46,458 nt of DNA from Haloarcula japonica DSM 6131. GTDB taxonomy: Archaea; Halobacteriota; Halobacteria; Halobacteriales; Haloarculaceae. The notes under the pieces were generated by a model that worked only from the letters and a program-made list of their open reading frames with translations, searched no databases and had not been told where the DNA came from. Made by a program: the position numbers and the translations under genes. The DNA is taken from positions 1 to 46,458 of the forward strand of contig NZ_AOLY01000003.1 in NCBI RefSeq assembly GCF_000336635.1. Direction: 5' to 3'. Shown piece after piece: positions 7,723 to 16,301 of the stretch (positions are counted from its first letter, which is position 1; each line of letters starts with the position of its first letter).

Positions 7723-9000
7723 CTACGTCCCGTGCTGCCAGGAATCCATGTACTCGGCCTGCGTATCGGTCAGCGAATCGAATTCGACGCCCTCGGCGTC
7801 GAGTTTGATCTCCGCGACCTCCTTGTCGAGTCGGTCCGGAACAGCGTGGACACCGGCCTCGTAGTCGTCGCCGTTCTCGACTAATTCACGGACACAGACG
7901 GCCTGCACGCCAAAGCTCTGGTCCATCACCTCGACGGGGTGGCCCAGTGCGATGGGCGTCGCGAGGTTGACCAGACGGCCCTCGGCCAGCACGTTCAGGC
8001 GGCGGCCGTCGGCCATCTCGTAGGTCTGGACGCCGTCGCGGGCCTCGTACGTGTCGACGGCGAGGTCCGACAGCGCGTCGAGGTCGACCTCCACGTCGAA
8101 GTGGCCGGCGTTGGCGAGCAGGACGCCGTCCTGCATCGCCTCGAAGTGCTCCTCGACGATGACATCGCGGTTGCCGGTCGTCGTGATGAACACGTCGCCC
8201 TCGGCGGCGGCTTCGGCCATCGGCTTGACCTCGTACCCTTCCATGTGCGCTTCGAGCGCGCGGCGGGGCTCGACTTCGGTGATGATCACGTCGGCGTTCT
8301 GGCCGCTGGCTTTCTTCGCGACACCTTTGCCGCAGTCACCGTACCCGGAGACGACGACGGTCTTGCCGGCCCACGAGAGGTTCGTCGTCATCGCAATCGA
8401 GGCCAGCGATGATTCGCCGGTGCCGTGGACGTTGTCGAACAGGCGCTTCATCGGCGTGTCGTTGACCGCGAACACGGGGTAGTCGAGTTCGCCGTCATCG
8501 TCCATTGCACGCAGTCGGTGGACGCCGGTCGTCGTCTCCTCTGCCCCACCGACGATGGTGTCGATGAGTTCCGGGTAGTCCTCGTGGATGGCCGCGACGA
8601 GGTCCATCCCGTCGTCGACAGTGATGGTCGGCTTGTGGCCGATGACAGCCTCGATAGCCGCGTAGTACTCCTCGTCGTCGACGCCGCGCTCGGCGTAGGA
8701 AGTGACGCCGTCGACGGCGTCGAGTGCAGCACTCACGTCGTCGTGTGTCGAGAGCGGGTTACAGCCGGTGATGGCGACTTCCGCGCCGCCGACCGCGAGG
8801 ATTTCCGCGAGGACAGCGGTCTTGGCTTCGACGTGCATCGCCATACCGATTCGTTCGCCAGCGAAGGGCTGGTCGGCCTCGAACTGCTCGCGGAGCGCGC
8901 CGCAGATGGGCATATGCTGGATGGCCCAGTCCATCTTTCGGCGGCCGGAGTCGCGAGCCTCGTCGAGGTCGTCAAGTCGCTCGGAAATAGGCGTCGTCAT
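7723..9000 (-). CDS. ahcY: adenosylhomocysteinase
   Basis: This 425-residue enzyme converts S-adenosylhomocysteine to adenosine and homocysteine, relieving product inhibition of methyltransferases. It has the substrate-domain motifs HMPICGALREQF and AMHVEAKTA. The NAD-binding glycine motif is VVVSGYGDCGKG near residue 217, preceded by FDNVHGTGES. It is the shorter archaeal/thermophile-like type that ends soon after TQAEYMDSW and lacks the long bacterial C-terminus. It has its own TATA box 27 bases upstream. mtaD lies in the same direction about 1.2 kb upstream. Confidence 0.97.
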   Translation of the reverse strand: MTTPISERLDDLDEARDSGRRKMDWAIQHMPICGALREQFEADQPFAGERIGMAMHVEAKTAVLAEILAVGGAEVAITGCNPLSTHDDVSAALDAVDGVTSYAERGVDDEEYYAAIEAVIGHKPTITVDDGMDLVAAIHEDYPELIDTIVGGAEETTTGVHRLRAMDDDGELDYPVFAVNDTPMKRLFDNVHGTGESSLASIAMTTNLSWAGKTVVVSGYGDCGKGVAKKASGQNADVIITEVEPRRALEAHMEGYEVKPMAEAAAEGDVFITTTGNRDVIVEEHFEAMQDGVLLANAGHFDVEVDLDALSDLAVDTYEARDGVQTYEMADGRRLNVLAEGRLVNLATPIALGHPVEVMDQSFGVQAVCVRELVENGDDYEAGVHAVPDRLDKEVAEIKLDAEGVEFDSLTDTQAEYMDSWQHGT

Positions 9001-9022
9001 GCCACGATAGAGGAAGAGAGTT

Positions 9023-9030
9023 CCTAAAAC
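9023..9030 (-). promoter_or_regulatory. TATA box of ahcY
   Basis: GTTTTAGG on the minus strand is centred 27 bases before the ahcY ATG, inside the 44-base gap after the secreted protein gene. ahcY therefore need not depend on read-through. Confidence 0.6.
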
Positions 9031-9044
9031 GCTACCGAAGCCGC

Positions 9045-10049
9045 TCAGTTACCGCGGTCGTCCGGCGGGCCGGCGTCGTCCGGACGGCCGCGGTCGCCGT
9101 CGTCACCGTCGTCGCTCTCATCGTCATTGTCAGTATCGTCATCGTCGTCCTCGTCTTGCTCTTCCGTCTCGTCTCCCTCCACCGCATCGTCGGTCTCGTC
9201 TTCCGGTTCCTCGGTTTCGTTCTCGTCGTCTTCAGTCTCGTTCTCCGCGTCGTTGTCATCGCGGTCTTCGGGCGGTCCAGCGTCCTCCGGCGGACCACGA
9301 CGGTCGTCGTCCGTTTCGTTGTCGTCGTCAGTCTCGTTCTCGGTCTCGTCATCATTGCGGTCCGGACCGCGATCCTCGGGTGGACCGCGACGGTCGTCCG
9401 TCTCGTTTTCAGTCTCGTTCTCGTCGTCACCGAAGATGTCCGTCGGCGGACCCTGTCGTTCGCTGGGGTGGGTCTCGTTGTCCTCGGGCTCGTTCTCACC
9501 AGTGACGTGTGCGGGCGGGCCGGCGTGGTCCGGCGCGTTGCCGGGGTTGTTCGCGGTCACGAAGCTGGCGACAGCCGGGCCGATACCGCCGGTCCGGTTC
9601 TCGTCGCTCAACAGGTCGCTCACGTAGGCCGATACTTCGAGTCCGAAGGTGTCGAACTCGGTCATGTTGGTGGCGTTCGTCGGCGCGACGGTCAGGTCCG
9701 CCGTCGTCGTCGCAGTGTGATTGTCGGCCGTCGCCGTCACGTCGACCGTCACGTTCTGCTCGGGGGCGGGCAGTCCAACCGTCCCATCGCTGTCGGTGGT
9801 GTAGTTGCCGGTTCCGGCGTAGGAGGTGTTGTCAGCCGTCGCCACAGCAACTGAGGCGTTCTCGACGCCCGTCTCGTTCTGTGTGACCGATACCGTCGCG
9901 CTGCCGTCGTCAGACTGTGCGACACCGACCGCGAGGGTGTTCCCCGCGCCAGTGTTGCCGGCCGAGTCCGCAGCGGCCGCCAGACCCGGACCGACGGCCA
10001 ACAGGGCCAGTCCGACAGCGGCGTACAGTGCAAAGAGTTTGGTGCGCAT
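9045..10049 (-). CDS. secreted acidic protein rich in N-glycosylation sequons
   Basis: This 334-residue protein starts MRTKLFALYAAVGLALLAVG and has a signal peptide likely cleaved after AAAA near residue 27. Residues 35-150 look like a beta-sandwich surface domain (TVSVTQNETGVENASVAV). The last 170 residues are low-complexity D/E/N/T with a repeated RRGPPED(R/A)GP motif. I count about 16 N-x-S/T sequons, many as NET inside the acidic region, so dense N-glycosylation is likely if it is exported. There is no C-terminal anchor. The start at 10049 is fixed by the TATA box at 10076-10083. Confidence 0.8.
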   Translation of the reverse strand: MRTKLFALYAAVGLALLAVGPGLAAAADSAGNTGAGNTLAVGVAQSDDGSATVSVTQNETGVENASVAVATADNTSYAGTGNYTTDSDGTVGLPAPEQNVTVDVTATADNHTATTTADLTVAPTNATNMTEFDTFGLEVSAYVSDLLSDENRTGGIGPAVASFVTANNPGNAPDHAGPPAHVTGENEPEDNETHPSERQGPPTDIFGDDENETENETDDRRGPPEDRGPDRNDDETENETDDDNETDDDRRGPPEDAGPPEDRDDNDAENETEDDENETEEPEDETDDAVEGDETEEQDEDDDDDTDNDDESDDGDDGDRGRPDDAGPPDDRGN

Positions 10050-10075
10050 CGTAGCCGATATGTTCGCCGAGAGAG

Positions 10076-10156
10076 CGATAAACACCCCCTCCCGTTCATC
10101 CCGTTCAGGCCGTTTGCGCGGTCAAAAATACCGTCTAAGAGGTGATTATACCGTTT
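10076..10156 (-). promoter_or_regulatory. TATA box plus five (A/G)(A/G)ACGG repeats upstream of the secreted acidic protein
   Basis: GTTTATCG (10076-10083, minus) lies 30 bases before the ATG. Upstream on the same strand are GAACGG at 10092-10097 and 10101-10106, AAACGG at 10110-10115, AGACGG at 10131-10136 and AAACGG at 10151-10156. The spacings of 9, 9, 21 and 20 put the outer copies about two helical turns apart. The proximal pair forms the 17-mer also found before hjc. Confidence 0.55.
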
Positions 10157-10187
10157 AAAATTCTCTCTCAGCGTTTATTCCGTCTGT

Positions 10188-11486
10188 TCAGTCGCCGGCT
10201 CGTTCGACCAGCGCGGCCGCGTGATCGCTGGCTCGTTCGCGGACGGCCTGCTCGTCGAACACCTCGACAGTGCGGTCCCGCATGAGTACCTCGCCGTCAC
10301 AGACCGTATGGCGCACATCGCTCCCGTGGACGGCGTAGGCCAGGTGCGAGACGAGGTCGTGGGCCGGCGTCAGGTGTGGGGCGTCGAGGTCGATGACAGC
10401 CAGATCGGCGTTCGCGCCGGTTTCGATGCGGCCACTGTCGAAACCAAGCAGGGCCGCGCCGTTTGCGGTCGCCATTTCGACGACAGTGCTGGCGTCGACC
10501 GCGCTGGCGTCATCAGCCGCGAGCTTGCCGATCATTGCCGCGTCGCGCATCTCGTCGAACATATCGAGGTCGTTGTTCGAGGCCGCGCCGTCGGTTCCGA
10601 TACCCACTGTGACGCCGGCATCCAGCAGGTCCTGCACCGGTGCCATCCCGCTGGCGAGTTTCATGTTCGAGGCCGGGCAGTGAGCGACGCCGGTGCCCGT
10701 CTCGGCCAGCAGGTCGATTTCGCTGTCGTCGACATGGACGCCGTGGGCCACGTACGTGTCGCCGTCCAGCAGGCTGATGTCGTCGGCGTAGGCGAGCGGC
10801 CGCTGTCCGTGGTCGTCGACGATTGGCGTCACCTCGTCGCGTGTCTCGTTGGCGTGCAGGTGGATCGAAAGGTCGTCCTCGAGGGCTTGCGGGACGAACT
10901 CGCGAAGGTACGCCTCCCCGACGGTCGTCAGCGAATGCGGCTGGAACGTCGTCTGAATCCGGCCACCAGCCGCACCGTCGAGTCTCCGAGCTACATCGAG
11001 GCTCTCCTGAAGGTCAGACCGCGCGGCCTCGTCGTCCTTGCCGACGGTAACTGCAGTAAAGCCCAGCACTGCTCGCATCCCAGCCTGATCGACTGCGTCC
11101 GCGATTTCCTCGACCTCGAAGTACATATCCGACAGTGCTGTCGTCCCCGACCGGATCATCTCGACCAGTCCGAGTTCTGCTCCGGCGCGGATGTCTTCGG
11201 CAGTCAGTTCCGCCTCGACGGGCCAGACGTCCTCTTGTAGCCAGGCGTCGAGGGGCTTGTCGTCCGCGAGGCCGCGCAGCAGCGTCATGGCGACGTGCGT
11301 GTGGGCGTTGACCAGACCGGGGATGACCAAGCCGTCGCTGGCGTCGAGTTCGTCGTCACCGTCTAGCGTGCCCGGTTCGTCGACGGCCACGATGTCGCCG
11401 CTGTCCTGTGAGACCAGTACGTCCGCACGCTCGACGGTCATGTCCGGCCGGAGGACCTGCCCGCCGGTGACGAGAAGTTCGCTCAT
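10188..11486 (-). CDS. mtaD: S-adenosylhomocysteine / methylthioadenosine deaminase-type amidohydrolase
   Basis: This 432-residue metal-dependent amidohydrolase belongs to the MtaD/DadD/TrzA group. It has the metal ligands HxH (NAHTHVAM, near residue 66), His in IHLHANE, His in VAHGVHV and Asp in GIGTDGAASNNDLDMF. Family members deaminate SAH, MTA or 5'-deoxyadenosine. The exact substrate cannot be fixed from sequence, but ahcY nearby makes S-adenosylmethionine by-product recycling likely. The ATG at 11486 is chosen because the upstream 66 codons are arginine-rich and unlike the family. A weak box (AACTAAGG, near 11506) lies upstream. Confidence 0.88.
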   Translation of the reverse strand: MSELLVTGGQVLRPDMTVERADVLVSQDSGDIVAVDEPGTLDGDDELDASDGLVIPGLVNAHTHVAMTLLRGLADDKPLDAWLQEDVWPVEAELTAEDIRAGAELGLVEMIRSGTTALSDMYFEVEEIADAVDQAGMRAVLGFTAVTVGKDDEAARSDLQESLDVARRLDGAAGGRIQTTFQPHSLTTVGEAYLREFVPQALEDDLSIHLHANETRDEVTPIVDDHGQRPLAYADDISLLDGDTYVAHGVHVDDSEIDLLAETGTGVAHCPASNMKLASGMAPVQDLLDAGVTVGIGTDGAASNNDLDMFDEMRDAAMIGKLAADDASAVDASTVVEMATANGAALLGFDSGRIETGANADLAVIDLDAPHLTPAHDLVSHLAYAVHGSDVRHTVCDGEVLMRDRTVEVFDEQAVRERASDHAAALVERAGD

Positions 11487-11636
11487 GGCGGTGGCTTCGC
11501 AACCGCGGGCCTTAGTTCGCTGGGTCCACGCCGTCGTTGTGTGGCGTGTTGCCACGTCTATGGCCCGATGTCGCAGTGACAGCAGTGCCTGTTCCGCAGG
11601 GGTCTTTCGGCTCCGGCGCGTTCGGTCGTCAAGAGC

Positions 11637-12842
11637 ATGGCGACGGCAGAGCGCATCCGACAGCGGGTCAACGCCATGCGGCACGGAAGCCCAGGCCGGA
11701 TGCTGCTTGCCGTTGCTGCCGGCTGGTTCCTCGTTCTCGGGATGCGGTTTGTCATCCCTGCGGTGTTGCCGACGATACGCGAGGAGGTCGTCATCTCGAA
11801 CGCAGAGGCCGGGCTCGCAGTCACGGTACTCTGGCTCACGTACGCGGCGGTGCAGTTTCCGGCCGGGGTGCTGATCGACCGAATCGGGGAGCGGACACTA
11901 CTGGTAGCCGCAGCGTTGCTGTCGGGCGTCGGGCTGCTGGGCTACTTCTTCGCGCCGGTGTTCTCGCTGTTCCTCATCGCAACGGGCGCGTTCGGGTTCG
12001 GGACGGGGGTGTACGGCCCGACCCGCGGGACCGCCCTCTCGCGGACGTTCGATGCCCGCGAGGGGACCGCCTTCGGTGTCGTAATGGCGGCCGGTTCTCT
12101 CGGCGCGGCCGCACTACCCGCCATCGCGGCGTTCGTCACCACACGGTACGGCTGGCGGCTGGCGCTCGCCAGTGCCGCCCCGCTGTTCATGCTTGTCGCC
12201 GGCGCGCTCTGGCTCTCGGTCTCGGACCGGCCGACCGGCGAGTCCGAACGGAGCCTCCGGCAGGACCTCCGAACAGTCCTCACCGGTTTTCGCAACCGCC
12301 GGCTCGTGCTGTCGGTCTCGGGCAAGACACTGATGTTATTCGCCTTCCAGGCCGTGACGGCGTTTCTCACCACGTATCTGGTCACGGTCCGGGGCCTCTC
12401 ACAGGGGACCGCCGGTGCGCTTCTCTCGGTACTGTTCGTCGGTGGCGCGCTCTCACAGACAGTCACCGGCCGGCTGGCCGACCGATACGGAACGCCAAGT
12501 GTTCTGACCGCTGTCGCGCTCGTCAGTACCGTTCCACTCGTGCTCATTCCGTCCGTCCGCGGCGTCGTGCCGCTGGCCATCGTCTCCGGCGTCATCGGTG
12601 TTCGGATGAGCGTCGGCCCGCTGGCAAACGCCTACATCGTCGACACACTTCCTGACACCGCCGAAGGCACCGGCTGGGGCCTGCTCCGGACCGGCTTCTT
12701 CGCGATCAGTTCGCTGGGCTCGACGGCCGTCGGCCTGCTCGCCGACCGGAACCTGTTTGCCGTCGCGTTCTACGGTCTCGCTGGCCTGACGCTGCTGGCT
12801 GCGGCTACCTTCGTTGTCCTCCCACGCCGGAACCGCCTGTGA
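11637..12842 (+). CDS. major facilitator superfamily transporter
   Basis: This 401-residue protein has about 12 membrane helices, the full MFS length. The loop between helices 2 and 3 carries GVLIDRIGERT, a variant of the MFS motif A. The equivalent in the second half is GRLADRYGTPS, also a good motif A. The substrate is unknown. It is divergent from mtaD across 150 bases that contain two small hairpins (GCGGT/ACCGC near 11490 and GTGGC/GCCAC near 11540). hisG follows 69 bases downstream. Confidence 0.85.
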   Translation: MATAERIRQRVNAMRHGSPGRMLLAVAAGWFLVLGMRFVIPAVLPTIREEVVISNAEAGLAVTVLWLTYAAVQFPAGVLIDRIGERTLLVAAALLSGVGLLGYFFAPVFSLFLIATGAFGFGTGVYGPTRGTALSRTFDAREGTAFGVVMAAGSLGAAALPAIAAFVTTRYGWRLALASAAPLFMLVAGALWLSVSDRPTGESERSLRQDLRTVLTGFRNRRLVLSVSGKTLMLFAFQAVTAFLTTYLVTVRGLSQGTAGALLSVLFVGGALSQTVTGRLADRYGTPSVLTAVALVSTVPLVLIPSVRGVVPLAIVSGVIGVRMSVGPLANAYIVDTLPDTAEGTGWGLLRTGFFAISSLGSTAVGLLADRNLFAVAFYGLAGLTLLAAATFVVLPRRNRL

Positions 12843-12911
12843 CGGTTCCGCCCACAGGCTCCGGCCAGCCTGAGGGGAAAGACAGTTGCCCCGCGGCCTG
12901 CCAGTAGGCGT

Positions 12912-13760
12912 ATGCGAATCGCCGTCCCCAACAAGGGCCGCCTGCACGAACCAAGTGAGGAACTGCTCGAACGGGCCGGCCTCCATCTAGTCGACGGGGC
13001 CGACCGCCAACTGCACGCCGACACCGTCGACCCGGACGTGACCGTGCTGTACGCCCGCGCCGCCGATATCCCCGAGTACGTCGCGGACGGCGCTGCCGAC
13101 GTAGGTATCACCGGCCTCGACCAGGTTCGAGAGTCCGACACCGACGACCTCGTCGAACTCCGGGACCTCGATTTCGGGCGCTGTCGGCTCGTGCTCGCCG
13201 CACCGGAAGAGAGCAATATCGAGACCGTCTACGACTTCGAGGGCGGCCGCATCGCCACGGAGTTCCCCAAAATCACTCGCCGGTACTTCGACCGGGTCGA
13301 CGTTGACGTCGACGTGACCGAGGTGTCCGGTGCAACGGAACTGACCCCGCACGTCGACATCGCCGACGGCATCGTCGACATCACCTCGACCGGGACCACG
13401 CTCCGGATGAACCGGCTGGCCGTCGTCGACGAGGTGCTCGAAAGCTCCGTCCGCCTGTTCGCCCGCGAGGACACCGCCGACGACGAGAAGGTCCAGCAGG
13501 TCGACACCGCGCTCGGCTCCGTCCTCGCCGCGGAAGACAAACGCTATCTGATGATGAACGCCCCCGAAGACGCCCTCGACGACGTGGAAGACGTGCTTCC
13601 GGGGATGGGTGGCCCCACCGTGATGGACATCGCCGGCTCCGACCAGCTCGCCGTTCACGCCGTCGTCGATGAGCGCGCCGTCTTCGAGACGATTAGCTCG
13701 CTCAAGGACGTGGGTGCGAGCGACATTCTCGTCACAGAGATAGAGCGGCTGGTTGAATAG
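12912..13760 (+). CDS. hisG: ATP phosphoribosyltransferase (long form)
   Basis: This 282-residue HisG catalyses the first step of histidine synthesis, joining ATP and PRPP. The N-terminal catalytic part starts [11 protein letters not shown], and the PRPP-binding segment is [17 protein letters not shown] near residue 155. The C-terminal ACT-like regulatory domain (residues about 210-282) makes it the long form, which is feedback-inhibited by histidine and does not need HisZ. It is not in a his operon here; hisH lies 31 kb away in the same window. Confidence 0.96.
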   Translation: MRIAVPNKGRLHEPSEELLERAGLHLVDGADRQLHADTVDPDVTVLYARAADIPEYVADGAADVGITGLDQVRESDTDDLVELRDLDFGRCRLVLAAPEESNIETVYDFEGGRIATEFPKITRRYFDRVDVDVDVTEVSGATELTPHVDIADGIVDITSTGTTLRMNRLAVVDEVLESSVRLFAREDTADDEKVQQVDTALGSVLAAEDKRYLMMNAPEDALDDVEDVLPGMGGPTVMDIAGSDQLAVHAVVDERAVFETISSLKDVGASDILVTEIERLVE

Positions 13761-13846
13761 TACCTTTTTACGTCACCCCCTCTCCTCGTGCGCTCGTAGA
13801 GCGCGCTGTGGGGAGCGGGTTCGCAAAAATCTACGCTAAAAACGAC

Positions 13847-13900
13847 CTCCGAGTCGCGGCCTGCGGCCGCGCTCGGAGTGAAACCGCGCCTCCGGCGCGG
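13847..13900. repeat. two strong GC hairpins downstream of hisG
   Basis: CTCCGAG (13847-13853) and CGCGGC (13855-13860) pair with GCCGCG (13866-13871) and CTCGGAG (13872-13878), giving a 13-bp stem with one bulged base and a 5-base loop. CCGCGCC (13884-13890) pairs with GGCGCGG (13894-13900) around a 3-base loop. They lie between the convergent ends of hisG and the 13983 gene. The remaining sequence of 13761-13982 holds no gene that I can support. Confidence 0.65.
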
Positions 13901-13982
13901 TATGCCAGTCGCGTCCGTCCCGCACCGCAAACGGCCAGGGCGTTCGTCACCACCACTCTCGCTTCGTTCCCGGATCGGCAAG

Positions 13983-14372
13983 TCAGAAGAACATGAAGAT
14001 GTTGTTCAGCGCGAACCCGAGCACCGCCGCAAACGCCAGATGTAGCGCCACGAGCGGGGCCGTCGAACGGGTCGACAGCCGATAGGAGAGGCTGATGGCG
14101 ATCCCGTCGGCGACGAGAGTGAGCAACAGGACGACAGCGACGCCGAGGTCGGCCGAGACGACGCCGGATTCGACGCCCCAGCGCTGGAGGATGAGCGAGA
14201 CGATTGCCGGCGCAAGGGCCGCCTTTGCGGCGAGTTGGCTCGGCACGTCGCCGATAAAGAACGTCGCAGCCAGGTGGAGCGTCAGAGCGTAAAAGAGCCA
14301 GGTGACAAGGACGGTCACGAGGACCGCAAGGATACCACCGCCGGTGAGGCTGGAGAACCCGGACTGGAGCAT
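13983..14372 (-). CDS. small four-helix membrane protein
   Basis: This 129-residue protein has about four hydrophobic segments (roughly residues 12-36, 48-62, 72-92 and 106-128) and ends NNIFMFF at the membrane. The ATG at 14372 starts just before the first helix. Upstream in-frame sequence is antisense to the methyltransferase gene and is rejected. It resembles conserved haloarchaeal membrane proteins without known function. It is divergent from the tRNA methylase across 87 bases. Confidence 0.7.
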   Translation of the reverse strand: MLQSGFSSLTGGGILAVLVTVLVTWLFYALTLHLAATFFIGDVPSQLAAKAALAPAIVSLILQRWGVESGVVSADLGVAVVLLLTLVADGIAISLSYRLSTRSTAPLVALHLAFAAVLGFALNNIFMFF

Positions 14373-14459
14373 ACTCGGGGTTCGGCGGCCGCTCGCTTGT
14401 GCGTTTTGTTCCCGGCCGCGACCGGCACGCTCATAGCCGCTCGCCCACACCGCTCGGGC

Positions 14460-15491
14460 GTGTACGTCCTCGAACTCGGCGGGCAGGACGACGCGTTCGC
14501 GCGGCGGGAAGCCGCAAGCGCCGCAAGCGCCGTTGACGTGCTCGCCCCCGGACTGGCGACGGCACGAGGTATCAGCGACCGCGTTCGCCACCTCGCGTTT
14601 ACCCACCGGGCCTGTGACCTGATCGGAACCTCGGACCCGGACATCGAAAGCGCCGCCGAGTTGCTCTCGGCCGCGACCATCGACCGCGAGGGGAGCGTCG
14701 CCGTGCGTGCGGTCGACGTGCGAGCGAGCACTGGTATCGACACCCAACAGGCCGAACGGATGCTGGGCGGCGTGCTCACCGACCGTGGCTTTCCCGTCGA
14801 CCTCGACGACCCCGACCACGTCCTCTACGCCTATCTCTCGGACCCCGACGGCGACGAGGAGGGCGGGACCGGTGAGGCCTGCTGTGCGCTGGGCTGGCTC
14901 GCCGCCGAGAGCGTGCGGGACTTCGGGGGCCGCCAGCCGACCGAGCGCCCGTTCTTCCAGCCCGGCAGTATGGACCCGCTCGAAGCCCGCGCGCTGGTCA
15001 ATATCGCCGGAGCCGGCCCGGACGCAACAATACTGGACCCGATGTGTGGCACCGGTGGCCTTCTGCTGGAAGCGGGGCTGATCGGGGCCGACGTGGTCGG
15101 CGGCGACGCGCAGACGAAGATGGTCCACGGTACGCGCGAGAACCTCCAGTACGCCCTCGACGGCGACGGCCACCCCAACAGGGACGCCTATCCCGAACCG
15201 GGTGAGTGGGGGGTGTTCCGGTCCGACGCGTCCGCACTGCCGGTGGCCGACGACGCTGTCGACGCCGCCGTCTTCGACGCCCCCTACGGCCGCCAGTCCC
15301 GTATCGAAGGGGAACTGGCCCCGCTCGTATCCGGCGCGCTCGGGGAAGCGAACCGCGTCGCAGGGCGGTGCGTCCTCGTCGCCGACCGCGACTGGCGCGA
15401 GGCCGCGACCGGTGCGGGCTGGGCCGTCACCGACTACTTCCGTCGGCGAGTCCATCGCTCACTTGTCAGGCACGTCCACGTCCTTGAGTGA
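14460..15491 (+). CDS. trmG10: tRNA (guanine10-N2)-dimethyltransferase
   Basis: This 343-residue protein has an N-terminal THUMP-like region (residues 1-150) that binds tRNA. The C-terminal Rossmann methyltransferase has motif I DPMCGTGGLLLEAG near residue 190 and the catalytic DAPYGRQSR near residue 270, equivalent to the DPPYG of Trm11/TrmG10 enzymes. It uses S-adenosylmethionine to methylate G10 of tRNA. The start is taken as the GTG at 14460 (VYVLELGGQDDAFARRE). Upstream in-frame sequence overlaps the divergent membrane gene. Confidence 0.88.
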   Translation: MYVLELGGQDDAFARREAASAASAVDVLAPGLATARGISDRVRHLAFTHRACDLIGTSDPDIESAAELLSAATIDREGSVAVRAVDVRASTGIDTQQAERMLGGVLTDRGFPVDLDDPDHVLYAYLSDPDGDEEGGTGEACCALGWLAAESVRDFGGRQPTERPFFQPGSMDPLEARALVNIAGAGPDATILDPMCGTGGLLLEAGLIGADVVGGDAQTKMVHGTRENLQYALDGDGHPNRDAYPEPGEWGVFRSDASALPVADDAVDAAVFDAPYGRQSRIEGELAPLVSGALGEANRVAGRCVLVADRDWREAATGAGWAVTDYFRRRVHRSLVRHVHVLE

Positions 15492-15580
15492 CCATACGTC
15501 CACTTTCTCTGAACAGGTGTTGTCTTTTATTTCGGTATGAGCAAAGTTTATGCCGTGACAAATGCTAATTAGTCTCAAGT

Positions 15581-15736
15581 ATGCCAACGTGGTCAGACCC
15601 CGCCCCCTGTGACGACGATGAACAGCTGTTCGAATGTCCGGACTGCGGGAAGCGCCTCTGTAGCGAACGCTCGACGGTTACCTGTGATCGCTGTGAGACG
15701 GAGATGCAGAACCTCAGCGTCCCACGACCGGAATAA
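15581..15736 (+). CDS. rubrerythrin/rubredoxin-like zinc-ribbon peptide
   Basis: This 51-residue protein has CPDCGKRLC and CDRCET, giving two CxxC pairs (C19/C22 and C35/C38) in a rubredoxin-like knuckle. It ends NLSVPRPE, a tail typical of the short haloarchaeal rubrerythrin-like domain proteins (DUF7129-type, from memory). Such peptides bind zinc or iron; the role is unknown. A TATA-like AAGTTTATG lies about 32 bases upstream. Extra cysteines C10 and C27 are also present. Confidence 0.75.
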   Translation: MPTWSDPAPCDDDEQLFECPDCGKRLCSERSTVTCDRCETEMQNLSVPRPE

Positions 15737-15760
15737 AACTCGTCCGCGTTTTTTCCTCGG

Positions 15761-16300
15761 CTAGCTCGACACGAGCGCAATCGCTCGCTCGGCGTCACCG
15801 TCCATCCGCTCCAGCAGGTCTCGGACCCGGTCCCGGGCTGTGTCGTCGCAGTCAGCCAGCACCATCCCCTCATCCGGCTGGCCGTACACCACACTGGCCC
15901 CTGCGGGCGCGGCGAGCACTGCGGGGAGCGTGGCGAGGTCCTCCTCGCCGTCAACATCCAGAAGCGTCGTCTCGTCACTGTCGATACCATCCCTGAGCGC
16001 AGTAAGCAGTTCAGCGGTGAGCGTCGCGGCTGGGTTGTCGACCGAGCGCGTCCGGTCGAAGCCGTCGATTGCCGCTGTCACGTCCGCGTCGACGGCCGAG
16101 CGCTTGGTCCGCTCGTCGACCAGTGCGAGGTCCGGGACGCGGCCGCCCTCGATGAGGTGGTACGTGACCATGTCGCCGACGGCGATGATCGGGTCACCGG
16201 CGTCGGCCAGCAGCGCCGCTGTATCAGTATAAATCCGTCCGAGCGGCTCTTTCAGTTCCGTTCGCAGGCCGCTCGGGAGTTCGAGGACGACGTCGGACAC
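15761..16300 (-). CDS. GTP-dependent dephospho-CoA kinase (DUF359)
   Basis: This 179-residue protein belongs to the archaeal DUF359/COG1909 family. Its Thermococcus member is a GTP-dependent dephospho-CoA kinase that makes the final step to coenzyme A. Family motifs include VGDMVTYHLIEGG and PDLALVDERTKRS near residues 42-70, and VYGQPDEGMVL near residue 138. The start is the GTG at 16300, one base after the spt4 stop, so it is the last gene of the aIF2gamma operon and is probably translated by coupling. Confidence 0.9.
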   Translation of the reverse strand: MSDVVLELPSGLRTELKEPLGRIYTDTAALLADAGDPIIAVGDMVTYHLIEGGRVPDLALVDERTKRSAVDADVTAAIDGFDRTRSVDNPAATLTAELLTALRDGIDSDETTLLDVDGEEDLATLPAVLAAPAGASVVYGQPDEGMVLADCDDTARDRVRDLLERMDGDAERAIALVSS

Positions 16301-16301
16301 G

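Noticed and set aside
10221..11240. A 339-residue plus-strand frame opposite mtaD
   Set aside because: It has no recognisable motif, lies wholly inside a well-supported amidohydrolase gene and lacks a promoter.
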